Shown piece by piece: positions 54,292 to 64,000 of a stretch of 64,000 nt of DNA. Location of the stretch: positions 135,182 to 199,181 of the forward strand of contig KZ111147.1 in the NCBI GenBank assembly GCA_002077045.2. The letters run 5' to 3'. A program made the translations under genes and the position numbers. The notes below the pieces were generated by a model that ran no database searches, was not told the origin of the DNA, and saw nothing but the letters and a program-made list of their open reading frames with translations. The stretch comes from Rachicladosporium sp. CCFEE 5018 (lineage: Eukaryota; Ascomycota; Dothideomycetes; Cladosporiales; Cladosporiaceae). Each line of letters begins with the position of its first letter. The first letter of the stretch is position 1.

Positions 54292-56159
54292 ATGTCCGTT
54301 TACGCGTCTCGATCTCGACTCCGCAGGCGGACGATTATCTGCAGAGGACTGGCGCTCTTACTGGCCGCTAGCATATGCTACTTCCTGCTGGTGAGCCCAA
54401 CGCAAGTCCAGGCAAGCCCGGTGGAGCGGAGTTCGCTCAAGCCGCAGGAAGATCATGCCGAGGAGCGCGAGGCCAGAGACGTGCGAGAAGTGTCCGCTGA
54501 GGCTACAAGCCCAGCTGCGAAGCGACGGACAGAACCTGTACAGCTGACCCTGGAGGAGAGCAAGTCAGAGACAACCAGCTCTCTACCGGCCACAGCTGCG
54601 CCGACAGCTGAGATCAAGACGGCTCCGGTCGACAAGCATACGAAAGACGACGATGCAGCCTTCGCCAAAGCTCTGCAGCATGGCATCAATCTGTTGCCGA
54701 CTGGGCTCGCCTTGAAGGGTCTGCTCAGTCCTATTGACGAAGCTGGAGTACAGCTTCTCCGGGCGCTGGGAGACAGGGTTCGTGTCTTTGCTGAAGCTTT
54801 CGCGGCCTGGGAGGCAATTCACACCACGGGTTCCGGCGATGTCCTGCGCGAGGACGGCATTATCAAGCGCATTCGGGGGTTGCCGAAGACGAAGACCGAA
54901 GTCCGCAACCTCGTCAAAGGGTATGATGCTCTACGATCCTACATCAGCTCTTCTGAGGCGAGGCTGTTCCCAGGGACAATGGCCATGTATGGCAACCACA
55001 TGGCGCTGCATCAGAGCTTTGCAGGACGCGGGATTGTATTGACTGCCGGCAATGATCATGTTCCGTACTTACTGACTGGCATCACCACCTTCCGCAAGCT
55101 TGGCTGCGATCTGCCTATAGAGGTCATGTATCTGGGTGACAATGACATAAGCGCCGATCTGCGAGATGAGCTCGAAAAACTACCTGGTGTGATCACTCGC
55201 GATCTGAAGAAGATGGTGAACGACGTCGGATGGGAGTTGGCAGGTAGGTCTTCTCAATTCTTCTACTCATTGGGATTTTGCTGACCAAAGCCACAGGTTG
55301 GGCTGCTAAGCCCTGGGCGATCTTGATGTCCTCGTTTCGCGAGGCCCTCTTCATAGATGCCGACGCACTCTTTCTCACATCACCCACAACTCTGTTCGAC
55401 TCGCCACAGTATGCTAAGACTGGTGCCCTCTTCTTTCTCGACCGCAACATCTCGCCTGAGTCAAAGCGAGGCTGGCTTCGTACGGTTATCCCGCCACCTT
55501 ACTCAGCCCAAGTCAAGAGCTCTCGACTCTGGACAGGCGAGTCAGGCCACCAGCAAGAGAGTGGCGTGGTGCTGGTGGACAAACGGAAGCATTTCGTTCC
55601 GCTATTGCTTTGCGCCAGACTGAATGGGCAGGATCGGGATAGTGACTCCGACAAAGGCAAGCAGGGAGTTTATGATATGGTGTACGGGGACAAAGAGACT
55701 TTCTGGCTGAGCTGGGAGCTGGCGGGAGATGTTGAGTATTCATTCCACCAAGGCGGAGCTGGTGTCATGGGCAGACTGAACGGAACCGAGGAGATCGATG
55801 TGGAGGGCAAAGTGAAGCAAGTCTCGCTCGCTGAGGCAGCTGAAGCGCACAAAGGGAAGAACATAACAGTCTGCGCTCCGCAACTGCTCCATCTGGATAC
55901 CGACGGACGACCACTGTGGTTTAATGGCTGGATCTCGAAGGACAAGAATGAGCGGAGCGGGAATGTCGACATCAGTGCATTTCAGGTTTTCCTGGAGGAG
56001 CCGGAGTATAAAGCTGCCAATGGCGAGAACAATATGTGGGAGATACATGAGGCGAATGTCTGTTGCTTGACTGCGCCGAAGTTCTCGACGTTCACGAAGG
56101 AGGAGAAGGAGGTGCTGCAGATGATTCTGGATACTGCGAAGAGCGTGGACTGGAGCTGA
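54292..56159 (+). CDS. MNN1-type alpha-mannosyltransferase (copy C)
   Basis: Exons 54292-55243 and 55297-56159, identical to copies A and B. Confidence 0.85.
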
Positions 56160-56781
56160 GATTCAGGTTGAAGACACACTTAGTGCGATATTCTCGATCG
56201 TAGTGTCGAAACCGAGCGCAACCCCAGTACAAGGCAAACCAGCTTGCCAGCAGCCGAGCCGGCAGCTTGAGGTGACCCAGCTATCCGCAGCAGATCAGAG
56301 GGCCAACAGCGACTAGTGATGGATTAGAGAATCCGTGTACTCCCGCTGCGGCCTAAGTCCCCAGAGTCCGGTCTCTGAACACTATTCGACAAAGATTACT
56401 GGCCCACAGGAGTGGCGTTCCAAAGCCGTGCTATCGGCGCAGCTTCGACGGATCCACTGCATGTACATCCGCAGGAGGACGGTGGCGACGATTTCGACCT
56501 ACCCATGCAAGGCAGATGCTCTGATGCTGCTCTCCATACATCCAGTGGAAGGAAGTAGAGCTAAGATGAAGAGATGTCGCGCGTGAATCAGTAGTGGTTG
56601 CAATCTCCGCTATACACTGGGATGGGCCAGCCCGTAACAGGACTCGGATGTACATGCTCCGATATGAAAGCGAAAGGGGAAGAGGAGACTCGGTCTTGCA
56701 CTCACCTAGATCAATACTTACCAGCAATCTAGACGCTGGCCAACGTAGATTGCAGCAGATTAGTGTCCCGTTTTCCAACAT

Positions 56782-57729
56782 TCATGCAACGCGATCGCCG
56801 TGTGAGCCCCGACCATTACCCCTACCTTTGCCCCTGCCCCTGCCTCTGTCTGGTGGTGCCCGCCTGGCTCTTTCTCGAGCTTCTGTGACAGCGCGATCAT
56901 TGCACATCTGCGTGCAGAGGCGGAACATGACCGCGGGACGAATACGTGCCGTCAGATCCTGCTTGTAGACGCTCACGACGTGCTCCCTCAGGCGCTCGGC
57001 CGCACTCCATATCGTCTCCAGCGTGAAATCCTGACTCACCGTTATGTCGCGGCCATGCTGGCAGGACTCTGCTAGGTTCAAGATCTGTTGGACACGACTC
57101 AAGTCACCCACGTCGATGATTTGCACACGAGCGTCGCCAAGTAGTCCGAAGAGACCCGTTGCGGCGGCGGGTCTGATCTGTGAATGGACTACGATGGTGT
57201 GCACAACTACCTGCCAGCTCGTACGTCGGTTTAACAACTCGAGGTCGTGGGGTCTTTTGGTGTAGCTTTGGAAGAGGTATTCGGCCGTCAAAGACACGTT
57301 CCCAGATACATCCTGGCCGACGCGCACCAGGTGCTCAAGAGCGTCGCCTTTACAGTAGAATTCGGCTTCATTGGATTGTACCCAGTTCAAATGCAGCGAC
57401 TCGCGCAAAGGGTCCTGCCAGGTTTCATAGATGGCCGTCGCGACGTACCAGTCTGCACTTTTCGTATCCGTGGCAAAGGTCATGGAAGCACCAGTCTCAT
57501 GAGCCACTTTACGTGATTCGTGGCATACCTCCGTAATGAGTGGGGGGTGACTGTTCTTGCTCGAAGTATCACCAAGACAGCATACAAGTCGCTGATCCCA
57601 GTGAACGTTGTCCGGTACTGGGGTGTCGAGCTCACGGACGCGATTGGGTAGGCAGAAGCGCCAGATTTGCTCCCGGGAATCGAGAGGAAGGCGTAGGAAA
57701 GGATGAAATGTTCGTTCTGATGTCGACAT
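56782..57729 (-). CDS. 2EXR-domain protein (copy C)
   Basis: Identical to copies A and B; 315 residues with 2EXR motif and Arg-Gly tail. Confidence 0.8.
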   Translation of the reverse strand: MSTSERTFHPFLRLPLDSREQIWRFCLPNRVRELDTPVPDNVHWDQRLVCCLGDTSSKNSHPPLITEVCHESRKVAHETGASMTFATDTKSADWYVATAIYETWQDPLRESLHLNWVQSNEAEFYCKGDALEHLVRVGQDVSGNVSLTAEYLFQSYTKRPHDLELLNRRTSWQVVVHTIVVHSQIRPAAATGLFGLLGDARVQIIDVGDLSRVQQILNLAESCQHGRDITVSQDFTLETIWSAAERLREHVVSVYKQDLTARIRPAVMFRLCTQMCNDRAVTEARERARRAPPDRGRGRGKGRGNGRGSHGDRVA

Positions 57730-58242
57730 TGCGGCTCACCTAGCTTCAGTCTGTGGAGACGTAGGAGAGGTCGGTGACCGAGGGGATCTTTGCATAGCCT
57801 AGATCCCAAGGCCGGATGTTCTGATCACGGCGATGCATGATGACTAATACTCCCACCCGAACTGACCGAAATGTTGCTTTGCCGTGCTAGGGTGGGGTAA
57901 AACGGTATCCAGGCCGTTGACTTGAGCTTCGGTTCAACTCGAAATAACAGTCCCTTTCAATGTGCGGACGAATGGGAGTCATGGCTAGAATTGATAGATG
58001 GCTAGAGTGGTCTATGAGTGTGATCCATGGAACTGAACTGAAGCGTATCCGCCGAATGCCACTTCACTCGATGTCAGACTTGACTGTTCGATCACTTTGG
58101 TTCGGCAGTCATGGGGAATCGTCAGACCAAGCCGATGAGGATCAGACGTATCTTGTAGACCATATACAGTAATTCTGAACACTTGCCCATCCGAAAATCA
58201 GTGGAGAGATGGCACATCCGCCCTTCTCAACTTTAGATGCCC

Positions 58243-58327
58243 GATCCAGTAGTGAAACGGTATCATACGCGCTTGCCATTAGACAAGCATCCTGCGCGTG
58301 GCCCGAGTTCGACTCTCGGCTGGTTCA
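58243..58327 (+). tRNA. tRNA-Gly(GCC) with 14-nt intron (copy C)
   Basis: Identical to 19980-20064. Confidence 0.8.
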
Positions 58328-59142
58328 ATAATATTTTTGCCGTTTTGCTTGCGTTGGGGAGGTCTGGGAGGGTCCTGGCAGCGGGGCCTTGATCGGCTCC
58401 AAGCTGCAGCGAAGAGGCAGTACAACAGAGGGCCGTGGCAGTATGCTAGCAATGCACAAGGTCTATTGTTTGTACAAGCCAAAGAATGTCTCGGGGTTCG
58501 ACCGTCAAGAGTATGATTAACTTAGACGGAAGTCCAAGACAGCAGCATTGTGGAAAACAGAAGGCAGCATAGCTAGGAAAGGATAGATGGCATAGCAGGT
58601 AGAGTAAGTCTATAATGTGAGAAAAGGGTAGAGAATGTAGACAGGAAACACTAGATGATCCTGTGAGGGTAGATTAGACGACGCCATAGAGGGAAAGTAA
58701 ACGGTATGATGAGTGGAAGCGAGCAAAATTTGGAGTACATAGGACTTGGCAGCTGCTGAACTGATCATGGGCATGCCGTTGCATATATACTGGAGGGCGT
58801 CGGCTGCCTTGTCCGTACGATTCTGCTTGAGTAGTCTCTCCGGAGCCATCCATCGAAGTCTCTGGGTACTCTTTCGATCACCAGAGATGGTCGAGAACCC
58901 CTACCGTCGGTGTCTACTGCGCTATCGCCCACGGGGCAGTTGTCACTACCCAAGCGAGCATTGGTCGTATTCACTATACTTCCATGACCGCGGTTGGTGT
59001 AAGACAATGTGTCCAGTACCGAGGCGAGGCGAAGTCCGACCATCGATCAGCTGTATTGACGAGACGGTTCGTCTTCCAGGTCAGCCCAGCCCGGGGCACC
59101 GTCAACGAGCATCGCAACTCAATACAGCAGCGCTCAGCTCGG

Positions 59143-60547
59143 TCACTCCCCCGACGGACCAAGCTTTGTCGCCACCTGCTTCGCCAGCATGCGCTCTCGA
59201 CATGCTCTGAAGGACGGCTTGACGATCGAATCAACACTGACATCCTCGATCGGGAAGACATTGATCGTGCAGCTCTTGGGCTTCCGCGAGATCCGCCATA
59301 CAATCCCATCACCCTGTACATTCGTCTTCAAGAACCTCAACACCTCTGCCGCGAAGTTGATGCAAATATTGCCGTCCCAAGTCCCCTGGCCTTGGCGCTT
59401 AACCATACCAGGGATCATCTGCGTCTCATGTTCTTGCAAGCGCAGCAAGTGGCCATCCGGAGACCTGAAACCGACAATGATCTTCGGCACTCCGAGGAGG
59501 AACGACTGAGCCCAGAACTTCAGCAGCTTCCTCTCGTACTTGATGTCGTCGCGCTGATCGACCGGCTGCTGCGACGTCTTGAGCTCAATCCAAGGGATCG
59601 GGTCATCTGCATTGTCTGGCTTCGCTCCCATGACTGCGTCAACTTCGCCACCGAGAATCAGGCTGGTGTCGCCGATCCCAGTGGTCACTATAGAGCAATA
59701 TTGAGCTTCGTTGCTGACAATTAATTTGTCACGAGACTCAATTTCTGCACGCGAGACCTCTGCCCATGGCTTGCGAAGAGTAGACAGCACCTCGAACTTG
59801 TAGCCTACAGTGAACATGGTCAGTGAGACGAAAGTAAGGAAAAGCGAGAACACGTACCCCAGTACTGCATCATCTCTTGTGTTGGACGTGCACCGTGTGC
59901 TACTGGTCTCGAAGGTCCATTGGACGCCGGGGTTGACTTGACCGCTTTGTGTTCTTCGAGGAAGCTGAAGGGTATCAGTCGGATTCGTGCTTCCTTCAAC
60001 AGCATCCTCACATTATTCCCTACGCTACGATCAGCTCGCCTCTAGAGCCTGCAGATAATCTTCGTGGCCCACCTGGAAGCAAGTGGCGTTCATCTCGAAC
60101 TCGCTGAACATATCAAACGGAGCTGTCATGATCTGAAAGAGGTGTCAACCTATGCTTTGACCCTCCCGTCGCCGCACCGAACCCGTCAAGTAAACACACC
60201 TTCGTCATCGTGCCTCTCCAGGTAATGAGATCAGCCTTGACTACATGGCCATCCCTCTCCTCATACGCTGCAATTGTGTCGAGCAAGGCGTCCAAATGCT
60301 CGTTGATGCTGTCGTCATGCTTTCGGAATTTCTCAAATCCATTCAAGAGACTGACATTCGCCCTATGCTGCTCGCCCTCGCCCGGAACATTGATGAACGG
60401 AGGATAGTAGTAGCTCAGCGACTGATCCGACAGCGGATGTAAGGTGTGTTCGTCGTCATAGCTGAAGTACGCAATCTCGCGTGGCCGCTTTATGGCAGTC
60501 TTGGCGACGACGAAGCGGTCCAGAGGATGGATTGCAAACGTGGCCAT
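59143..60547 (-). CDS. RAI1: RAI1/DXO family decapping nuclease, diverged version (copy C)
   Basis: The last ~160 bp of coding sequence (59143-59301) equal copies A and B. Upstream, substitutions appear, dense at about 59550-60060 and sparse at 60060-60700. Catalytic motifs are kept (GGEVDAV, WIELKTSQ). The FLEEHKAVKS...MMQYWG exon is strongly diverged from A/B, while the last intron keeps GTACGT and CTGTAG ends. An in-frame TGA follows shortly after NATCFQ in this version too, which supports an intron there. The gene is intact and represents a genuinely different allele or homeologue. Confidence 0.87.
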
Positions 60548-60851
60548 GCTCCAAAGCGATCATTTTGGCATCTTGCTCGCTCCGATGAGGGCCCTACTGG
60601 ATGGACAGCAAACAAGGGGTCTCGACTAGCTCATGCACTCCGCGAAGATCACGCAACCTTGCCTGCACAGGCTACGGACCGCTGCTTGGCACGCTTCCTT
60701 GTTGGACGTGGACATTTATTCCTATCCGGTTTCGTCTCCACCAACACACCATTCAATGACTGTGGGTGAGCGTCTCTTCAGTAGCGTCACAGCTAGATAC
60801 GCCCTTCATCCATTCATGCTTCACAGCGACCTCACTGTCCAGTCACGTGAT

Positions 60852-60871
60852 GGAAGCTTCTGGTAGCTTCT
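60852..60871 (+). promoter_or_regulatory. Candidate heat shock element (copy C)
   Basis: gGAAgcTTCtgGTAgcTTCt keeps the four-unit register of the A/B site although flanking bases differ, 206 bp upstream of the J-protein ATG. Confidence 0.5.
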
Positions 60872-61076
60872 ACATATTGGCCGGAAGTGACTGGCAATCC
60901 AGGGCGGTGCATAGCATGTTCGTGATCGCAATGCATACAAGTCATTCGTACAACCTTACTTCCCATTGAGCACACTCGGCATTCTCTCTTTCTACTCATC
61001 AATTTCGATCTCCCAATCATCAAAAGTCTCGGCTCACCACACCTGATTGCACGTTGATACCAACAATACAGACAGA

Positions 61077-62192
61077 ATGGTAGCCGACACAAAGCTCTAC
61101 GATCGTCTCTCGATCCCTCCAACAGCGACTGCAGACGAGATCAAAAAAGCTTATCGCAAAGCTGCCCTTAAGAACCACCCAGACAAGAATCCTGCCGGAG
61201 CCGAGAAGTTCAAGGAAGCAGGCGAGGCCTACGAAATCTTATCAGACCCCGAGAAGCGCAAAACGTACGACGACTACGGCTATGACTTTATCACTGGCAA
61301 AGGTGGGCCTGCGCCGCAAGAGGGCATGCCGGGAGGCAACCCATTCGCAGGCGGCGGAATGCCCGGAGGCTTCGGGGGAATGCCCTCGGGAGGCGGGACG
61401 AGAACATTTTCCTTCAACATGGGAGGCCCTCAAGGAGGAGGTAAAGGAGGATTCAGCGGCTTCTCCGATCCGAACGATATATTCGCTCAATTCATGAAGA
61501 GTGCGGGAGGAGGTGCAGGAGGAGACGATGATGGCTTTGAGGGGATGTTCGGCGGCGGCGGAAGTCCATTCGGAGGATTCGGAACAGGGGGCCGGAGAGC
61601 AGGAGGTCCTACGTCTTTCGGCGGCGCTGGCGTGCGGCGGCGGGAAGCAGAGCCCGAGACCACTGTTGTCGAGAAGCCCATCGCCATATCACTGGAGGAC
61701 ATCTATGAGGGCACGACGAAGAAGTTGAAAGTGCAACGAAAGACCTACGATGCTCAAACTGGCAAGCAGAGCGTTGAGGACAAGATCCTTAGCGTGCCGA
61801 TTAAGAAGGGTCTCAAAGCTGGCTCAAAGATCAAATATCCTGATATGGGCGATCAAGTGGAAGGCGGAACGCAAGATCTACATTTCATCGTGAAGGAGAA
61901 GCCACATCCGCTTTTCACGCGAGATGGGGACGACTTGAAGCACATGGTTGATATTGATCTGAAGGAGGCTTTGACGGGCTGGTCAAGAACGGTAGCCACG
62001 ATCGATAAGAGGCAAGTCAATGTCTCGAGTGCGGGTCCGACACAGCCTACCTGGACGGAGCGATTCCCACAGCTCGGCATGCCAAAGAGTAAGACGCCGA
62101 CTGTCAGAGGAGATCTGGTGGTTGGTGTGAATATCAAGTACCCTACGAGCTTGAGTGGGGAGCAGAAGCGGAAGCTGAAGGAGATACTCTGA
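61077..62192 (+). CDS. Class II J-protein (Sis1/DNAJB type), complete (copy C)
   Basis: A complete 371-residue, intronless Hsp40. The J domain has HPD at 34-36, the Gly/Phe-rich region spans ~75-190, two C-terminal beta-barrel substrate-binding domains follow, and the dimerisation-type end includes SLSGEQKRKLKEIL. The start is the ATG at 61077; the frame is open 30 nt upstream. The 3' portion from about 61620 to 62045 is almost identical to A/B, with one notable change (KHMVDID against KHRVDID), while the first ~550 bp carry many synonymous changes. The gene partners Hsp70 in protein folding and delivery; naming it SIS1 rather than PSI1/DNAJB1 would need a phylogeny. Confidence 0.93.
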   Translation: MVADTKLYDRLSIPPTATADEIKKAYRKAALKNHPDKNPAGAEKFKEAGEAYEILSDPEKRKTYDDYGYDFITGKGGPAPQEGMPGGNPFAGGGMPGGFGGMPSGGGTRTFSFNMGGPQGGGKGGFSGFSDPNDIFAQFMKSAGGGAGGDDDGFEGMFGGGGSPFGGFGTGGRRAGGPTSFGGAGVRRREAEPETTVVEKPIAISLEDIYEGTTKKLKVQRKTYDAQTGKQSVEDKILSVPIKKGLKAGSKIKYPDMGDQVEGGTQDLHFIVKEKPHPLFTRDGDDLKHMVDIDLKEALTGWSRTVATIDKRQVNVSSAGPTQPTWTERFPQLGMPKSKTPTVRGDLVVGVNIKYPTSLSGEQKRKLKEIL

Positions 62193-62845
62193 GAGATTTC
62201 GAGTGACTTTGCAGACGATGAGATGACGAGATGACATTTTGAGCAGTTGGTCAGTAGCGATCTCAAGGGCTGAGAGGACTGCTGCATAGAGTAAAGGTGT
62301 CTCCGGCTTACGAGCGTAGATAGTTGAGGCAATGTTTGTTCCTTTCTGGCGCTGGCGTTGGAGGAGTCCGATAGCATTTCGCTGGGCATGGGGCAGTCAT
62401 GTAGCAGGCGACGAGGTATGTAGTTTCTGGCTACAATCTACACATCTTCGCATCGTTCACACGCTTTGCAGGTCTATTCTTGCCTCACTTGAAGTCGGAT
62501 CTTCAAACTATAGATTTAGCTGTCGGAACTGATTGGAGGGACCGAAGTACCGTATCAGACATCCTTATGCGCGGAGGTCGATCTAGCTTCCATTAGTCGT
62601 CCACAGCAACAGCAACCCCGCCGTTCTGGATGCACGATACATGGCAAAAGAATTGAAGCTATCTGTCTTTGCCCTGTCGTTAAAGTAGGGTCACTTGCAT
62701 CTTAGCTAAGGCGTTACAGAAAGCTCTCTCTCTCTCTCTCTTTGATTTGCTCATGGATTGAGAGCTAGTCCTCACTTCCCTCTACCGTTCAAAACAGAAT
62801 ACAAACGTGCAGTACCAAGCATTCGCCACTTGAAAACCGTCCACG
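62193..62845. other. Intergenic region with CT microsatellite
   Basis: About 650 bp between the J-protein stop and the nitrilase start; no gene seen. A pyrimidine (CT)n tract lies at 62724-62741, about 105 bp upstream of the nitrilase ATG, a common feature of fungal promoters. Confidence 0.5.
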
Positions 62846-64000
62846 ATGCCCCCAAAGATAGTCCGGGTAGCAGTCACCCAACACGAGCCCGTCTGGCTCG
62901 ACCTGGCCGCCACAATAGCCAAAACATGCTCCCTCATCGCCGAAGCAGCCTCCGCCAAAGCAACTTTAGTCGTCTTCCCAGAATGCTGGATCCCCGGCTA
63001 CCCAGCCTGGATCTGGTCTCGACCGGTAGACTTCGATCTCGGCGTTAAGTACGTCGAGAACAGCCTTCGCATTGATAGTCCCGAAATGCGGCAGATTTGC
63101 GATGCGGCTGCGGAACATGGGATTAATGTCGGGCTGGGGTTCTCGGAGCGCGATGGTGAGAGTGTTTATATTAGTCAAGCGCTGATTGATGACAAGGGAA
63201 GTATTCAGATGAAGCGGAGGAAGATGAAGCCGACGCATATGGAGAGGACGATTTTCGGGGATGCGAGTGGGGATTGTTTGGCGAGTGTTGTGCAGCTGCC
63301 GGATGATGGGCCTAGAGTTGGGAGCCTGTCTTGCTGGTAGGTCGAAGTTGGCGGATCGATGAGTGGTGTGTCGTATTTGCTGATGCTTGCGAAGGGAGCA
63401 TATCCAGCCGCTACTCAAGTACTACACGCTCTCGCAGCAGGAGCAGATTCACATCGCTGCCTGGCCGCCTTTGGATCCGTTCGTAGATGGCTCACCGGGC
63501 TTCTGGTCAATGTCAGAGCAAGGTGAGAATGACCAGAACGACAGGATTGAACGCCTGAAGCATGCTAATCAAAGTCTCGATAGGCTGTCGAAATCTCTCG
63601 CAAACGTACGCAGCAGAAGCTGGTGCCTTTGTCCTGCATTGTACAGCAGTCTTATCCCAGCCCGGCATAGACGCCATGAAGACGGCCGGCAGCCCGATCA
63701 TGGGCAGCCCGGTCGCAGGCTCGTCGGCCATCATTGGCCCAGATGGACGGATTCTGAAGGCTGCTGAGTCGGGCTCAGAGCAGCTGATCATCGCAGACCT
63801 CGACATGGCACTCGTGACGAAGACGAAGACTTTTGCTGATGCGGGCGGACATTGTAAGTTGGCATTTAGCTCGTTCTGGACGGCACAGGAGACTGACTCC
63901 TTTTTAGACAGCAGACCGGATATGTTGTGGCTGGGAGCAGAGTAAGTTCGCAGCGTCTTTAGGCTTACCTACCAACGCATTCTCGTTCGCCAGGCTGACT
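62846..64000 (+). CDS. Nitrilase-family hydrolase, 3' end beyond window
   Basis: Exons 62846-63336, 63395-63522, 63584-63853, 63908-63941 and the beginning of a fifth at 63994. The introns are 52-61 nt with GTAGGT, GTGAGA, GTAAGT and GTAAGT donors. The nitrilase catalytic triad is complete: Glu46 (FPECWIPGYP), Lys128 (KRRKMKPTHMER) and Cys163 in LSCW-EHIQPLLKYY, rebuilt across intron 1. Further signatures are WPPLDPF, FVLHCTAVL and GHYSRPDMLWLGAE. This is the branch 1 (nitrile-to-acid) pattern, close to aliphatic or aryl nitrilases and cyanide hydratases; substrate is not deducible. About 310 residues are visible and typical enzymes are ~330-370. Present once in this window. Confidence 0.9.

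Larger units (their letters stand above)
50465..62045. repeat. Locus copy C (part of third contig)
   Basis: Starts at the equivalent of A 12202 with offset 38263. Identical to both A and B over 51041-59301, then divergent. It continues past the point where A and B end. Confidence 0.9.

Overview
This is nuclear DNA of a filamentous ascomycete. The genes are interrupted by short introns of about 53-87 nt with GTRNGT-like donors, CTRAC/CTAAY-like branch sites and YAG acceptors. The recognisable genes are fungal housekeeping and cell-surface genes: GET4, RAI1/DXO, a Sis1/DNAJB-type J-protein, mitochondrial uL5m, CorA and NIPA magnesium transporters, a MNN1-type mannosyltransferase, a 2EXR protein, a nitrilase and a split tRNA-Gly. 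No bacterial, viral or transposon-derived genes were found. Two diverged versions of one locus suggest a heterozygous diploid or hybrid fungus. A Dothideomycete black yeast of the Hortaea type would fit, but that placement is inference.

The window is three contigs joined by two gaps of exactly 100 N (23786-23885 and 50365-50464). Copy A (1-23785) holds the NIPA 3' end, a membrane protein gene, a methyltransferase, GET4, a JmjC-like protein, two secreted paralogues flanking an ankyrin gene, a small protein, a poly-Thr secreted protein, a mannosyltransferase, a 2EXR protein, tRNA-Gly, RAI1 and the start of the J-protein gene. Copy B (23886-50364) begins with unique sequence (a partial gene, uL5m, CorA and complete NIPA) and then repeats the series without the membrane protein gene. 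Copy C (50465-62045) starts at the last intron bases of the ankyrin gene, repeats the series, completes the J-protein gene and runs into a nitrilase cut by the window end.

Copies A and B differ by a few percent, in patches, up to 12777, then look identical for 11,008 bp to the same final base, where both meet a gap. Copy C is identical to both over 8,261 bp (51041-59301) and then diverges. The simplest reading is one locus with two haplotypes or homeologues, a shared middle and heterozygous flanks, fragmented by the assembler and scaffolded end to end. It does not look like a true tandem triplication.

The most informative biology is as follows. A GTC microsatellite is the coding sequence of a threonine-rich exon of a secreted protein. 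A pair of related secreted proteins flanks an ankyrin-repeat gene. A JmjC-like gene is intact in copy A but broken by 44 bp in copy B. A membrane protein gene is present only in copy A and carries an apparent frameshift. A heat-shock-element-like site lies upstream of the J-protein gene. I did not find evidence for a wholly new multi-gene system.
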